The notes under the pieces are model-generated. The model ran no database searches, was not told the origin of the DNA, and saw only the letters and a list, made by a program, of their open reading frames with translations. This document shows, piece after piece, positions 6,785 to 13,354 of a DNA stretch of 13,801 nucleotides. Both the position numbers and the translations under genes were made by a program. Positions within the stretch are counted from its first letter, which is position 1. Each line of letters opens with the position of its first letter. The stretch spans positions 1-13,801 of the forward strand of contig JAXHVL010000003.1 of the NCBI GenBank assembly GCA_034189225.1, read 5' to 3'. The stretch is from JAXHTY01 sp034189225. Its GTDB lineage: Bacteria; Desulfobacterota; Desulfobacteria; Desulfobacterales; Desulfosudaceae.

Positions 6785-7840
6785 TCAGCGTTTTTTCGAA
6801 TTTTCAACAAAGTATGCAACGGTTTCTCTTAATCCGTCTTCCAGGCTGTATTCACTCTGCCAATTCAGCAGCCGGGCCGCCTTGGCGGTATCGGCGTAGT
6901 TCCGCCGGACATCCCCGGTCCGGGACTCGCCGTGAATGACCTGGATGCCCGATTTGCCGATGGCTTCCAGAACGGGCACGAGGCGCTCCACCAGTTCTCC
7001 CACGGTGGTCTCCATGCTCGTGGCGATCTGAAAGGTCTGGCCGCCGATACCCGGCTGAACGGCGGCCAGGCGGATGGCCCGGATCAGGTCATCGATAAAA
7101 ATAAAATCCCGGGTCTGGTTGCCATCCCCGTAAATTTCCAGGGGCTCGCCGTGGAAGGCGTTTTTGATAAATTTGGCCACCACGCTGTTTTTATGGCCCG
7201 AGCCGGGGCCGTAAACATTGCCGAACCGCAGGGCCACGGTTTCCACGCCAAAAGTCGCGGCATAGGCAGAGCAATACCCCTCGCCGGCCAGCTTGCTGGC
7301 CCCGTAAGGCGATACCGGATGGGGGGCCAGCTCTTCATGAATCGGGGGCTCACATTCACCTGCGGGCGCCCCCGACGACGCGAAGATAAACCGCCCCGTC
7401 CCGTTGTGGCGGGCGGCTTCCAGCATGTTAAAGGTGCCGATAACATTGGCCCGCATATCGGCTGCCGGATCTTCCACGGACGGCCCCACCCCGGTGTTGG
7501 CGGCCAGATGGACGATTACGTCGGCTCCCCGGGCGGCATCATGGCAGGTTTCCGCATCCTTTATGTCACCGGGAATCAGGGTTACACCGGCGGCCGGCCA
7601 ATGATCCCCGGACTTGCCGGGTGCTTCGGAAACGGACGCAACCCGGGCAAGATCATCGCGGGTGCCAACGGTTAGATTGTCCAGCACCCGGATCTGATGG
7701 CCCCTTTTCCCGTTATCTTCTCCCCCGTTATCTTCTCCACTGACCAGTCCGTTTATCAAGCGGGTCCCGATGAACCCGCAACCTCCCGTAATCAACCATT
7801 TCAGAGGACCGTTGCCTGTCGTTTTCTGAATTTTTGCCAT
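6785..7840 (-). CDS. NAD-dependent sugar epimerase/dehydratase (extended SDR)
   Basis: The 351-residue protein is an extended short-chain dehydrogenase of the UDP-sugar epimerase type. Visible are GGCGFIG (19-25), VLDNLTVGT, HLAANTGV (111-118), catalytic Ser in ASSGAP (S155/S156), Y179-x3-K183 (YGASK), RFGNVYGPGS and GDGNQTRDFIFIDD. It probably acts on a UDP-linked hexose or N-acetylhexosamine at C4, but the substrate cannot be read from sequence alone. An unusual insertion near residues 35-44 (GEDNG twice) comes from an exact 15-bp tandem duplication, in the loop after the first Rossmann helix. The gene starts 24 nt after the galE stop with no strong ribosome binding site and ends 15 nt before rfbB, so the four genes are probably one operon. 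Confidence 0.9.
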   Translation of the reverse strand: MAKIQKTTGNGPLKWLITGGCGFIGTRLINGLVSGEDNGGEDNGKRGHQIRVLDNLTVGTRDDLARVASVSEAPGKSGDHWPAAGVTLIPGDIKDAETCHDAARGADVIVHLAANTGVGPSVEDPAADMRANVIGTFNMLEAARHNGTGRFIFASSGAPAGECEPPIHEELAPHPVSPYGASKLAGEGYCSAYAATFGVETVALRFGNVYGPGSGHKNSVVAKFIKNAFHGEPLEIYGDGNQTRDFIFIDDLIRAIRLAAVQPGIGGQTFQIATSMETTVGELVERLVPVLEAIGKSGIQVIHGESRTGDVRRNYADTAKAARLLNWQSEYSLEDGLRETVAYFVENSKKR

Positions 7841-7864
7841 TTTCTGATGTTTTCCATTTCCCGC

Positions 7865-8863
7865 TTAATATCCGTCCGGGTTGGCACACTGCCAGCGCCA
7901 GGTATCCCGGATCATTTCTTCAATACCCCGCTGGGCCTTCCAGCCCAATTGCCTTTGGGCAAGGGCAGGATCGGCAAAGCATTCCGCAATATCGCCGGGC
8001 CGGCGGGCCGTGATCTGGTACGGAATGGTTTTGCCGGCGGCGTTTTCAAAGGCGTGAATCATTTCAAAAACCGAATGCCCCCGGCCGGTCCCCAGGTTAT
8101 AGATAGCCAGACCGTCCGGACGTTCCAGTGCCTTCACGTGCCCTGCGGCCAGGTCTGTTACGTGAATATAATCCCGGACCCCGGTGCCGTCCGGGGTATC
8201 ATAATCATCGCCGAAAACCGGCAGCTCATCCAGCTTGCCGGCGGCCACCCGGGCGATATAGGGCACGAGATTATTGGGAATGCCGCTGGGGTGTTCGCCG
8301 ATAAGGCCGCTTTCATGGGCGCCCACCGGGTTGAAATACCGCAGCAGGGAGATCTGCCAGGCTTGATCTGCGGCCTGCGTATCCATGAGGATCTGTTCGA
8401 TCATCCGCTTGGTGCGGCCATAAGGGTTTGTCGGCGCCACCGGGAAGTCCTCCCGAATGGGGTTGGATGCGGGATCGCCATACACCGTGGCCGACGAGCT
8501 GAACACCATGGTTTTCACCCCGGAGGCAGCCATGGCTTCCAGAAGGGTCATGGTGCCGCCCACGTTATTTTCATAATACAGCAGCGGCAGGGACACCGAT
8601 TCACCCACGGCCTTCAGGCCGGCAAAGTGAATCACCGCATCGGGCCGGAACCGGTCGAAAATCCTGTCCAGTGCGGTCCTGTCCCGAATATCCGCCTCTT
8701 CAAAATCGATCGACCGGCCGGTAATGGTCTTCAGCCGCTCCAGCACCCCCCTGCTGCTGTTGACAAGGTTGTCCACGATCAATACGTCATGGTTATCCTC
8801 CAGCAGCGCCACGCAGGTATGGCTGCCGATATATCCCGTCCCGCCGGTTACCAGTATTTTCAT
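7865..8863 (-). CDS. galE: UDP-glucose 4-epimerase
   Basis: This enzyme interconverts UDP-glucose and UDP-galactose. The start at 8863 gives 332 residues, close to the usual 330-340, and opens directly with MKILVTGGTGYIGSHT; AGGA lies 8 nt upstream. The frame stays open upstream, but those codons do not resemble the family. Visible are the glycine motif GGTGYIG (7-13), VDNLVNSS (30-37), HFAGLKAVGES (79-89), SSSATVYG (122-129) with the catalytic Ser, Y148-x3-K152 (YGRTK), RYFNPVGAH and RDYIHVTDLA. Nothing is missing. It is the first gene of the galE-epimerase-rfbB-PilZ cluster and has a 179-nt upstream gap with a possible promoter. Confidence 0.95.
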   Translation of the reverse strand: MKILVTGGTGYIGSHTCVALLEDNHDVLIVDNLVNSSRGVLERLKTITGRSIDFEEADIRDRTALDRIFDRFRPDAVIHFAGLKAVGESVSLPLLYYENNVGGTMTLLEAMAASGVKTMVFSSSATVYGDPASNPIREDFPVAPTNPYGRTKRMIEQILMDTQAADQAWQISLLRYFNPVGAHESGLIGEHPSGIPNNLVPYIARVAAGKLDELPVFGDDYDTPDGTGVRDYIHVTDLAAGHVKALERPDGLAIYNLGTGRGHSVFEMIHAFENAAGKTIPYQITARRPGDIAECFADPALAQRQLGWKAQRGIEEMIRDTWRWQCANPDGY

Positions 8864-8902
8864 ATGCCCCATCCTGTCCCCGTTACTTCTCCAGATTACC
8901 CT

Positions 8903-8930
8903 GCCCCGAATGTTCATGAGATATCGGGGC
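8903..8930 (-). other. Small hairpin in the galE leader
   Basis: GCCCCGA (8903-8909) and TCGGGGC (8924-8930) pair perfectly around a 14-nt loop. It lies between the candidate promoter and the galE start. No known riboswitch or leader fold is recognised. Confidence 0.35.
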
Positions 8931-8946
8931 GATTGCAATATCGTTC

Positions 8947-8975
8947 AATATACAAGCCGAACGCCGGGCCGGCAA
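8947..8975 (-). promoter_or_regulatory. Candidate sigma-70 promoter for galE operon
   Basis: On the minus strand TTGCCG (8970-8975) and TATATT (8947-8952) are separated by exactly 17 bp and lie 84 nt or more before the galE start. The -35 hexamer matches consensus at 4 of 6 positions and the -10 at 5 of 6. This is pattern matching only. Confidence 0.3.
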
Positions 8976-9042
8976 GTCCAAAGGTGCAAGGGGGATGTCA
9001 GGAGACGGCGTGTAACCATCCCCCTGAAGCTATAACCTGATG

Positions 9043-9921
9043 CTACAACCCTCGTAGATTTTCCGGCCGCAGAGCCGACATGTCACGGTTTTCCAGAACC
9101 TCGTTGACCAGGGCCAGCATCTGCTGCCTGTCCTTCTGAAGGGTGCCGCTCACCGGCAGATAGTTGGAGGCGTGCGCGCCGATGAATTTGAGATTGTCAA
9201 TGGTGATGTTCTCGAACATGGCCTTCATCTCTTCCAGGGTTTCCAGGGGATCGGGCAGTTCAAATTCACCCTTTTCAACCTTTGCAAACAGGGGGGTATG
9301 CGGCACCGGCGTATAGGTCAGAGCTGCCAGGTAGCGGGGCTTCATCCGGTTGGTGATCTCCGCCGTGGCAACGGCATGCCGCATCGCCGCATCGCCCCGG
9401 CCGGCAATGCCCAGAAGCACCATTGACGAAAGGTTGAAGCCGGCATTCACCAGGTTCTGGCCCGCCTTGAGCATTTCCGCGGCGGTCACCCCTTTTTTCA
9501 CATCAGCCAGAACCTGATCATCCCCGGACTCCACCCCGAGATAGGCCTTGGTCAGGCCCGCGGCCCGCAGGGCGGTCAGCTCGGTCATGTCCTTTGCAAG
9601 GGTGCTTTCCGGTCCCACATAGGTACCCACATGACGAAGGGAGGGGAAGGTGCCGTAAAGGGTGCTTAAAATCGCGAGCAGCATGGCGATATCGATGGCC
9701 ACGGCATCGCCGTCGCACAGAAACACCTTTTCCAGATCGCCGTAATAATCCTTTGCCATGCGGATATCATCCCTGATGTCCGTCAGGGACCGGATCCGGT
9801 ACTTGCGGTCCTTGTACATGCCGCAAAAGGTACAGCGATTATGGGAGCACCCCACCGTGCACTGCAGAAGATAGCTGTTGGCCTCGCTGAATGGCCGGTA
9901 AATCTGTCCTTCGTATCGCAT
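9043..9921 (-). CDS. Radical SAM protein of unknown substrate
   Basis: The start at ATG 9921 gives 292 residues beginning MRYEGQIYRPFSEANSY; a GTG at 9933 in the same frame is the alternative. The iron-sulfur site is in CTVGCSHNRCTFCGMYK: C25, C30 and C33 form a C-x4-C-x2-C arrangement rather than the commoner C-x3-C-x2-C, and C21 lies just before. Such spacing is known in Elp3-like radical SAM groups. FLCDGDAVAID (about 68-78) and AYLGVESGDDQVL (about 131-143) are the usual barrel motifs of the COG1032-like set. There is no B12 or TRAM domain and no C-terminal cysteine cluster, so it is a bare radical SAM barrel with a short tail. The reaction is unknown. It is separate from the galE cluster by 179 nt. 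Confidence 0.88.
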   Translation of the reverse strand: MRYEGQIYRPFSEANSYLLQCTVGCSHNRCTFCGMYKDRKYRIRSLTDIRDDIRMAKDYYGDLEKVFLCDGDAVAIDIAMLLAILSTLYGTFPSLRHVGTYVGPESTLAKDMTELTALRAAGLTKAYLGVESGDDQVLADVKKGVTAAEMLKAGQNLVNAGFNLSSMVLLGIAGRGDAAMRHAVATAEITNRMKPRYLAALTYTPVPHTPLFAKVEKGEFELPDPLETLEEMKAMFENITIDNLKFIGAHASNYLPVSGTLQKDRQQMLALVNEVLENRDMSALRPENLRGL

Positions 9922-9992
9922 CGCATTTCTCACATCATTTCTGTGCCTGATAAAAAGGGATCATAATACCATGAAAGGACGATGCGGTGTAG

Positions 9993-10130
9993 CTAAATCG
10001 CCGGCCAGCCGAAAGCCTGCCAGTTTTCGGCTGGCCGTTCAAAATAGGTATAGCGGTTTCTGGCCTGAGACTCGCCAGCAAAGGAAAGCATCAGGTTCCG
10101 GGCGGTCCGGCTGTCACGGAATTTCCCCAT
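9993..10130 (-). pseudogene. rbr: Rubrerythrin, truncated after the first helix
   Basis: The frame reads MGKFRDSRTARNLMLSFAGE then SQARNRYTYF, a close match to the N-terminus of rubrerythrin, whose FAGESQARNRYTYF segment carries the first diiron Glu. After F30 similarity stops abruptly and the frame runs on as ERPAENWQAFGWPAI to a TAG, for 45 residues in all; an intact rubrerythrin has roughly 165-190. The rest of the diiron domain and the rubredoxin domain are absent from the following DNA in any frame. The break coincides with a 13-bp perfect hairpin. AAGGAG lies 5 nt before the ATG, so the fragment may still be translated. It begins 21 nt after the ferredoxin stop, which suggests a former ferredoxin-rubrerythrin peroxide-defence pair. 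Confidence 0.8.
10002..10037. repeat. 13-bp perfect hairpin at the rubrerythrin break
   Basis: CGGCCAGCCGAAA (10002-10014) and TTTCGGCTGGCCG (10025-10037) are exact reverse complements around a 10-nt loop. The outer edge of the right arm lies 3 nt (one GAA codon) beyond the last rubrerythrin-like codon. No T-run follows on either strand, so a classic terminator is less likely than a REP-type palindrome or a deletion scar. Confidence 0.7.
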
Positions 10131-10151
10131 GGGTTCTCCTTGTTTGTCTGG

Positions 10152-10343
10152 TTACTCCTCGATTTCGATGGCGTCGGCCCCGCACTCCTGGGCTGCCTGG
10201 CGCACCACGTCCTCGTATTTTTCCGGAATAACGTCAAACTGGACCACGGAAAGCAGCTGGTCTTCATCATACTGAAACACCTCCGGGCACAGCTTGTTGC
10301 AGTTGCGATCTCCCATGCATTGACTGGTCACACGTGCTTTCAT
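10152..10343 (-). CDS. Small ferredoxin with Asp at the second cluster position
   Basis: This 63-residue electron carrier would hold a single cubane cluster. The motif is C9-x2-D12-x2-C15-x3-C19-P, with the remote ligand C54 in ECGADAI. The usual second Cys is Asp12. The same replacement is known in Pyrococcus furiosus ferredoxin and Desulfovibrio africanus ferredoxin III, where the Asp can ligate the fourth iron and the cluster can convert between [3Fe-4S] and [4Fe-4S]. The CP that normally follows the remote Cys is CG here. The protein is acidic, ending IEIEE. The start at 10343 is fixed by AAGGAGG 4 nt upstream; the frame stays open further up, but into repeat DNA. It precedes the rubrerythrin remnant by 21 nt, fitting a role as reductant in oxygen or peroxide defence. 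Partners are unknown. Confidence 0.9.
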   Translation of the reverse strand: MKARVTSQCMGDRNCNKLCPEVFQYDEDQLLSVVQFDVIPEKYEDVVRQAAQECGADAIEIEE

Positions 10344-10347
10344 AACG

Positions 10348-10354
10348 CCTCCTT
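10348..10354 (-). promoter_or_regulatory. Strong ribosome binding site of the ferredoxin gene
   Basis: AAGGAGG with a 4-nt spacer to ATG 10343. It decides this start over upstream in-frame codons. Only 4 nt separate it from repeat copy E, so the untranslated leader is essentially repeat DNA. Confidence 0.7.
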
Positions 10355-10358
10355 GTAT

Positions 10359-10446
10359 GTCAAAATTTGGCCGGCAAAGTAAAAAGCTCAAGATGCGGCG
10401 TGTCTATCTTACTCTCGAGCTTACTCTCGAGCTTACTCTCGAGGAA
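10359..10446 (-). repeat. Partial copy E of the TCGTAAAAAGTC repeat
   Basis: In reverse orientation this matches the right half of the full copies: GTCAAAATTTGGCCGGCAAA, then GTAAAAAGCTCAAGATGCGG, CGTGTCTAT and TCTCGAGGAAT. The terminal TCGTAAAAA is lost next to the ferredoxin ribosome binding site, and similarity ends at GAGGAAT, near the middle of the element. A 12-bp segment inside it is triplicated. Confidence 0.7.
10409..10443. repeat. 12-bp tandem triplication TTACTCTCGAGC
   Basis: TTACTCTCGAGC occurs at 10409-10420 and 10421-10432, then 11 of its 12 bases at 10433-10443. The matching place in full copies has a single TCTCGAG. It is a local expansion inside a repeat copy, creating three CTCGAG palindromes 12 bp apart. 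Confidence 0.8.
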
Positions 10447-10452
10447 TCACTT

Positions 10453-10481
10453 GTAGGGGCGAACCTTGTGTTCGCCCCTAC
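10453..10481. repeat. GTAGGGGCGAA palindrome
   Basis: GTAGGGGCGAA (10453-10463) and TTCGCCCCTAC (10471-10481) pair perfectly over a 7-nt loop, CCTTGTG. The first 25 bases are repeated in reverse complement at 23-47, making this a dispersed palindromic element. Confidence 0.8.
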
Positions 10482-10628
10482 ATTATACGAAAGTCAAAGG
10501 GGCAAAGGGGTTAATCAAATCTGCCCTTGACTCTTTTTGATGCCCCCTTTCATATCCGGACTGTTTTCGAGGATTGCAGGAAAGTCGGGGGACAAATTCC
10601 CGAAATTCCGGATTCAACCAAGACGGCT
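10482..10628. other. Intergenic stretch without a recognised feature
   Basis: There is no open frame with family resemblance. It contains a purine-rich run (AAGTCAAAGGGGCAAAGGGG), a distant partial complement TGCCCCCTTT, and TCCGGA twice. I see no promoter, terminator or RNA gene that I could defend. Confidence 0.4.
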
Positions 10629-10769
10629 TCGTAAAAAGTCCAATATCTGCGTTGCGATGCATCTCTCGTCATGTCACGTACGGCTAAGTACGCTCCATTC
10701 CTCGAGATTGAAAAAGACACGCCGCATCTTGAACTTTTTACTTTGCCGCCCCACAGTGTCTTTTTACGG
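10629..10769 (+). repeat. Full copy C of the TCGTAAAAAGTC repeat
   Basis: This 141-bp unit starts TCGTAAAAAGTCCAATATCT and ends GTCTTTTTACGG. Its ends are inverted repeats of each other with one or two mismatches. CGTAC and GTACG (10677-10692) form a small central hairpin. It is close to copy D over the whole length, and has no open reading frame of its own, as expected of a non-autonomous MITE- or REP-like element. Its right edge lies 5 nt before the last base of the kinase stop codon. Confidence 0.8.
10711..10765 (-). terminator. Possible terminator for the kinase gene inside copy C
   Basis: On the minus strand AAAAAGACAC (10756-10765) pairs perfectly with GTGTCTTTTT (10711-10720), ending in five T. 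It begins 9 nt after the kinase stop. The 35-nt loop is long and the stem is AT-rich at its base, so the call is weak. Copy D lacks the pairing, so it is specific to this copy. Confidence 0.3.
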
Positions 10770-10774
10770 GACCA

Positions 10775-13078
10775 TCAACCAATGCAACTTTTACCTTTAG
10801 CCTCATCCAGCACTTTTCGGACGGTTTGTGCTATTTTTACTTTATCGAACGGTTTCATCAGGAATCCATCAATATTTAAATTTTCGCTGTTGCCATTGAT
10901 CTTTTCGCTGAACCCGGTGCATAGAATCAACGGCACATGGGAGCGTATCGCCTTAACTCCCATAGCCAGCCTGTCGCCGGTCATGTTCGGCATGGCCATG
11001 TCCGTAATGATCAGATCGAACCTGTCGGGGGTCGCGCGAAACGCCGCCAGGGCTTCAACGCTGTTGGTTATGGTCGTAACCGTGTAGCCCAGGCGCTCAA
11101 GATTCTGCTGCTGCACTTTTACGATCTGCGGTTCGTCATCAATCAAAAGAACATGCTCCTTGCCGGTTGGCAAGGGGTCGGCAGGTCGATCAGGCATATC
11201 AGCCGAAGCCATTTTTTTGACCAGCGGCAGGTAGACGTGAAACGCGGTGCCTTTACCCGGCTCACTGTAAACGGTAATGTGCCCGTTATGGGATTTGACG
11301 ATGCCATGGACCACCGACAACCCAAGCCCGGTGCCTTCCCCCTTTTCTTTGGAGGTAAAGTAGGGGTCAAAGATTTTTTCCAAGTATTTCTTCGGGATAC
11401 CGCTTCCATTGTCGCTGACCGTAATCCGGGCATAGTTTCCGGCTCTCAAATCCGGATATTTGTTTTTAATGTCATCAGGTTCAAAGCACAAAGTATCGAC
11501 GCTGGCCTCTATCATACCGGTTTCGCCGGCCATGGCATGCCTTGCGTTGGTTACCAGGTTGACAATAACCTGGTGAAGATGGGTGGGGTCGGCCTGAACA
11601 ACCAACGGATCGCTGCATATATTTTCATGAAATTCGATGGATGTAGGGATGGTGGAACGAAGCATTTTTAGAGCTTCTTTGATCAACGGGGCGACCTGAA
11701 TCGGTTTGATCTCCTTTTTATCATGCCGGCTGATGGTCAGAATTTGCCTTACCAGGTCTTTGGCACGAGCCCCTGCCGCGTATATTTCCTTGAGGCTTTC
11801 TTCAATAGTCGTATCTTTTTCCACCTCGTCAAGTGCCAGTTCCGTATAGCCGATAATAGATGCGAGAATATTGTTGAAGTCGTGGGCAATCCCACCGGCC
11901 AGGGTTCCGATGGATTCCATTTTCTGAGCCTGATAGAGTTGTTCTTTTATTTCCTCCTTCTCTTTTTCAACTTTGAGTTTATCTGTAATATCCCTTATCA
12001 AACCGATAAAACCTAAGACTTCACCTTTTCGGTTTCTTAAAAAATAGACGCCTGTCTCTCCGGAAAAAACTTCACCGTCTTTTTTCTTATAATTGACGAC
12101 TTTAATAAAAGGAGCCTCTCCATAATGCTTCTTCAAAGCATTTCCCATTTCCTGAAATTGCACCGCGTCCGCATAGAGATAGTTTGTCTTCTTTCCCTTA
12201 ATTTCATTGGCTGCGTAACCAAAAATATCAGTAAACGCAGAATTACAGTCAATTATTGATCGATCAATATCCGTTACAAGAATGGCGTCCCTTATGCTTT
12301 CAAAAAGCTTTCTGTATTTTTGCTCGGCATGCAGAATTGTATTTTCAGCTATTTTGCGCTCGGTGATATCACGAATATTACATAGAACTAAAGATGTTTT
12401 GTCGACAAAAAAAATATCGGCATCGATAAATTGCCCGCTTTTCATTCGTATCACCACATCATTGTAGTGAACAATGCCGTCATTGTTCAATCTTTTCACT
12501 ATTTCCTGAAAAGGATCAAGATCATCCGGAAACCCGATATCCTTTATATCTTTGCCGATGCACTCCTCCTGTGAATAACCCGACATCGCCGTGATGGCCG
12601 GATTCGCATAGCGAACAATGGGTTTTTGTTTATCCAGAAGCAATATCCCGTCGCTTGTGGTATCAAAAATACGCTTGAATTGCTCTTCAGAATCCTTCAA
12701 CGAATTTTCACGTTGCTTGCGTTCCGTAATATCTTCTATGGCAAGGAGAATCATTTCAAAACCGGCGTCATTTTCAGAAAACCGGCGCGCATTGAGCAGC
12801 ATTATTTTATGCCCGATATTCTGGAATTCATGTTCAACCTCATACCCATCAAACTTTTCATTTTTTATAAGAACATTTTCAAGTAGATCCCGCAAACCGG
12901 GGATATCCCATTGTTTGTCACCGAGCGTATAGATATGATTGCCCAAAGTTGTTTCAGGTGTTACCGCGAATGAATGAAAGAAGCTTCTGTTTGCAAAGAC
13001 AACCTTCAGATTCGAATCAAGCACCAATAAAGGTTCACGTACTGTCTCTACGATATCTTGGTATATATGTTCTATCAT
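10775..13078 (-). CDS. Hybrid histidine kinase, three PAS domains and a receiver
   Basis: The start at 13078 gives 767 residues and has GGAGG 6 nt upstream; the open frame up to 13213 lacks such support. There is no membrane segment, so it is a soluble sensor. PAS domains lie at about 8-118, 130-240 and 253-367, each ending in an (I/R)DIT(E/D) linker (EDITERK, RDITERK, RDITDKLK). The HisKA phosphoacceptor is H399 in AGGIAHDFNN. The ATPase domain shows N511 (VTNARHAM), DNGSGIP 556-562, FDPYFTSK 570-577 and GTGLGLS 582-588. The C-terminal receiver has D647-D648-E649, phosphoacceptor D693 in ITDMAMP, T721 and K742. All key residues are present. There is no DNA-binding output domain, so signal must pass to another protein. 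No partner gene is next to it, and the stimulus is unknown. The PAS half is much AT-richer than the kinase half. Confidence 0.93.
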   Translation of the reverse strand: MIEHIYQDIVETVREPLLVLDSNLKVVFANRSFFHSFAVTPETTLGNHIYTLGDKQWDIPGLRDLLENVLIKNEKFDGYEVEHEFQNIGHKIMLLNARRFSENDAGFEMILLAIEDITERKQRENSLKDSEEQFKRIFDTTSDGILLLDKQKPIVRYANPAITAMSGYSQEECIGKDIKDIGFPDDLDPFQEIVKRLNNDGIVHYNDVVIRMKSGQFIDADIFFVDKTSLVLCNIRDITERKIAENTILHAEQKYRKLFESIRDAILVTDIDRSIIDCNSAFTDIFGYAANEIKGKKTNYLYADAVQFQEMGNALKKHYGEAPFIKVVNYKKKDGEVFSGETGVYFLRNRKGEVLGFIGLIRDITDKLKVEKEKEEIKEQLYQAQKMESIGTLAGGIAHDFNNILASIIGYTELALDEVEKDTTIEESLKEIYAAGARAKDLVRQILTISRHDKKEIKPIQVAPLIKEALKMLRSTIPTSIEFHENICSDPLVVQADPTHLHQVIVNLVTNARHAMAGETGMIEASVDTLCFEPDDIKNKYPDLRAGNYARITVSDNGSGIPKKYLEKIFDPYFTSKEKGEGTGLGLSVVHGIVKSHNGHITVYSEPGKGTAFHVYLPLVKKMASADMPDRPADPLPTGKEHVLLIDDEPQIVKVQQQNLERLGYTVTTITNSVEALAAFRATPDRFDLIITDMAMPNMTGDRLAMGVKAIRSHVPLILCTGFSEKINGNSENLNIDGFLMKPFDKVKIAQTVRKVLDEAKGKSCIG

Positions 13079-13354
13079 CGTCCGCCTCCGTCCGCTTCTA
13101 TTCATAAAGTTTGAAGGTCTCATCCCCTCGCCCCCCGAACGGCTTTTTTGCGGAAAGTAACGTATGCTATGGCTTCGGTATCGGGATTGGAAACGCCACA
13201 CGGAGCCATCCATTTGAAATGGACGGGCAATAGGTATTTCTAATGATGTAGAGCCTAGTAAGCTTAAAGTGGCTTAATCGGCCAGCAAAGGTTCTGAGTT
13301 AATTGATCTGTTCGCGGGATATTATGTTAAATGGACAGGTAAAGGTTGATAGCT
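13079..13354. other. Intergenic stretch upstream of the kinase gene
   Basis: The kinase frame stays open to ATG 13213, but these codons (Arg/Ser-rich) resemble no family and lack a ribosome binding site like that at 13085-13089. The promoter of the kinase gene should lie here, but I see no convincing -35/-10 pair. Nothing else is recognised. Confidence 0.4.

Noticed and set aside
8864..8938. N-terminal extension of GalE by 25 residues
   Set aside because: The family starts with MKILVTGGTGYIG, and AGGA is correctly placed before 8863.
7697..9040. 447-codon open frame on the plus strand
   Set aside because: It lies opposite galE and the start of the second epimerase. It has no recognisable motif.
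10152..10343. Frameshift or sequencing error explaining the missing second Cys
   Set aside because: The frame is intact, and Asp at exactly this position is a known ferredoxin variant.
10344..10391. N-terminal extension of the ferredoxin from a TTG
   Set aside because: It would translate repeat copy E and the AAGGAGG site. The ATG at 10343 is well supported.
10409..10443. CRISPR array
   Set aside because: The units are 12 bp, directly abutting with no spacers, and there are no cas genes.
13079..13213. N-terminal extension of the histidine kinase by 45 residues
   Set aside because: The extension is Arg/Ser-rich and resembles no domain, while ATG 13078 has GGAGG at 6 nt and starts right before the first PAS domain.
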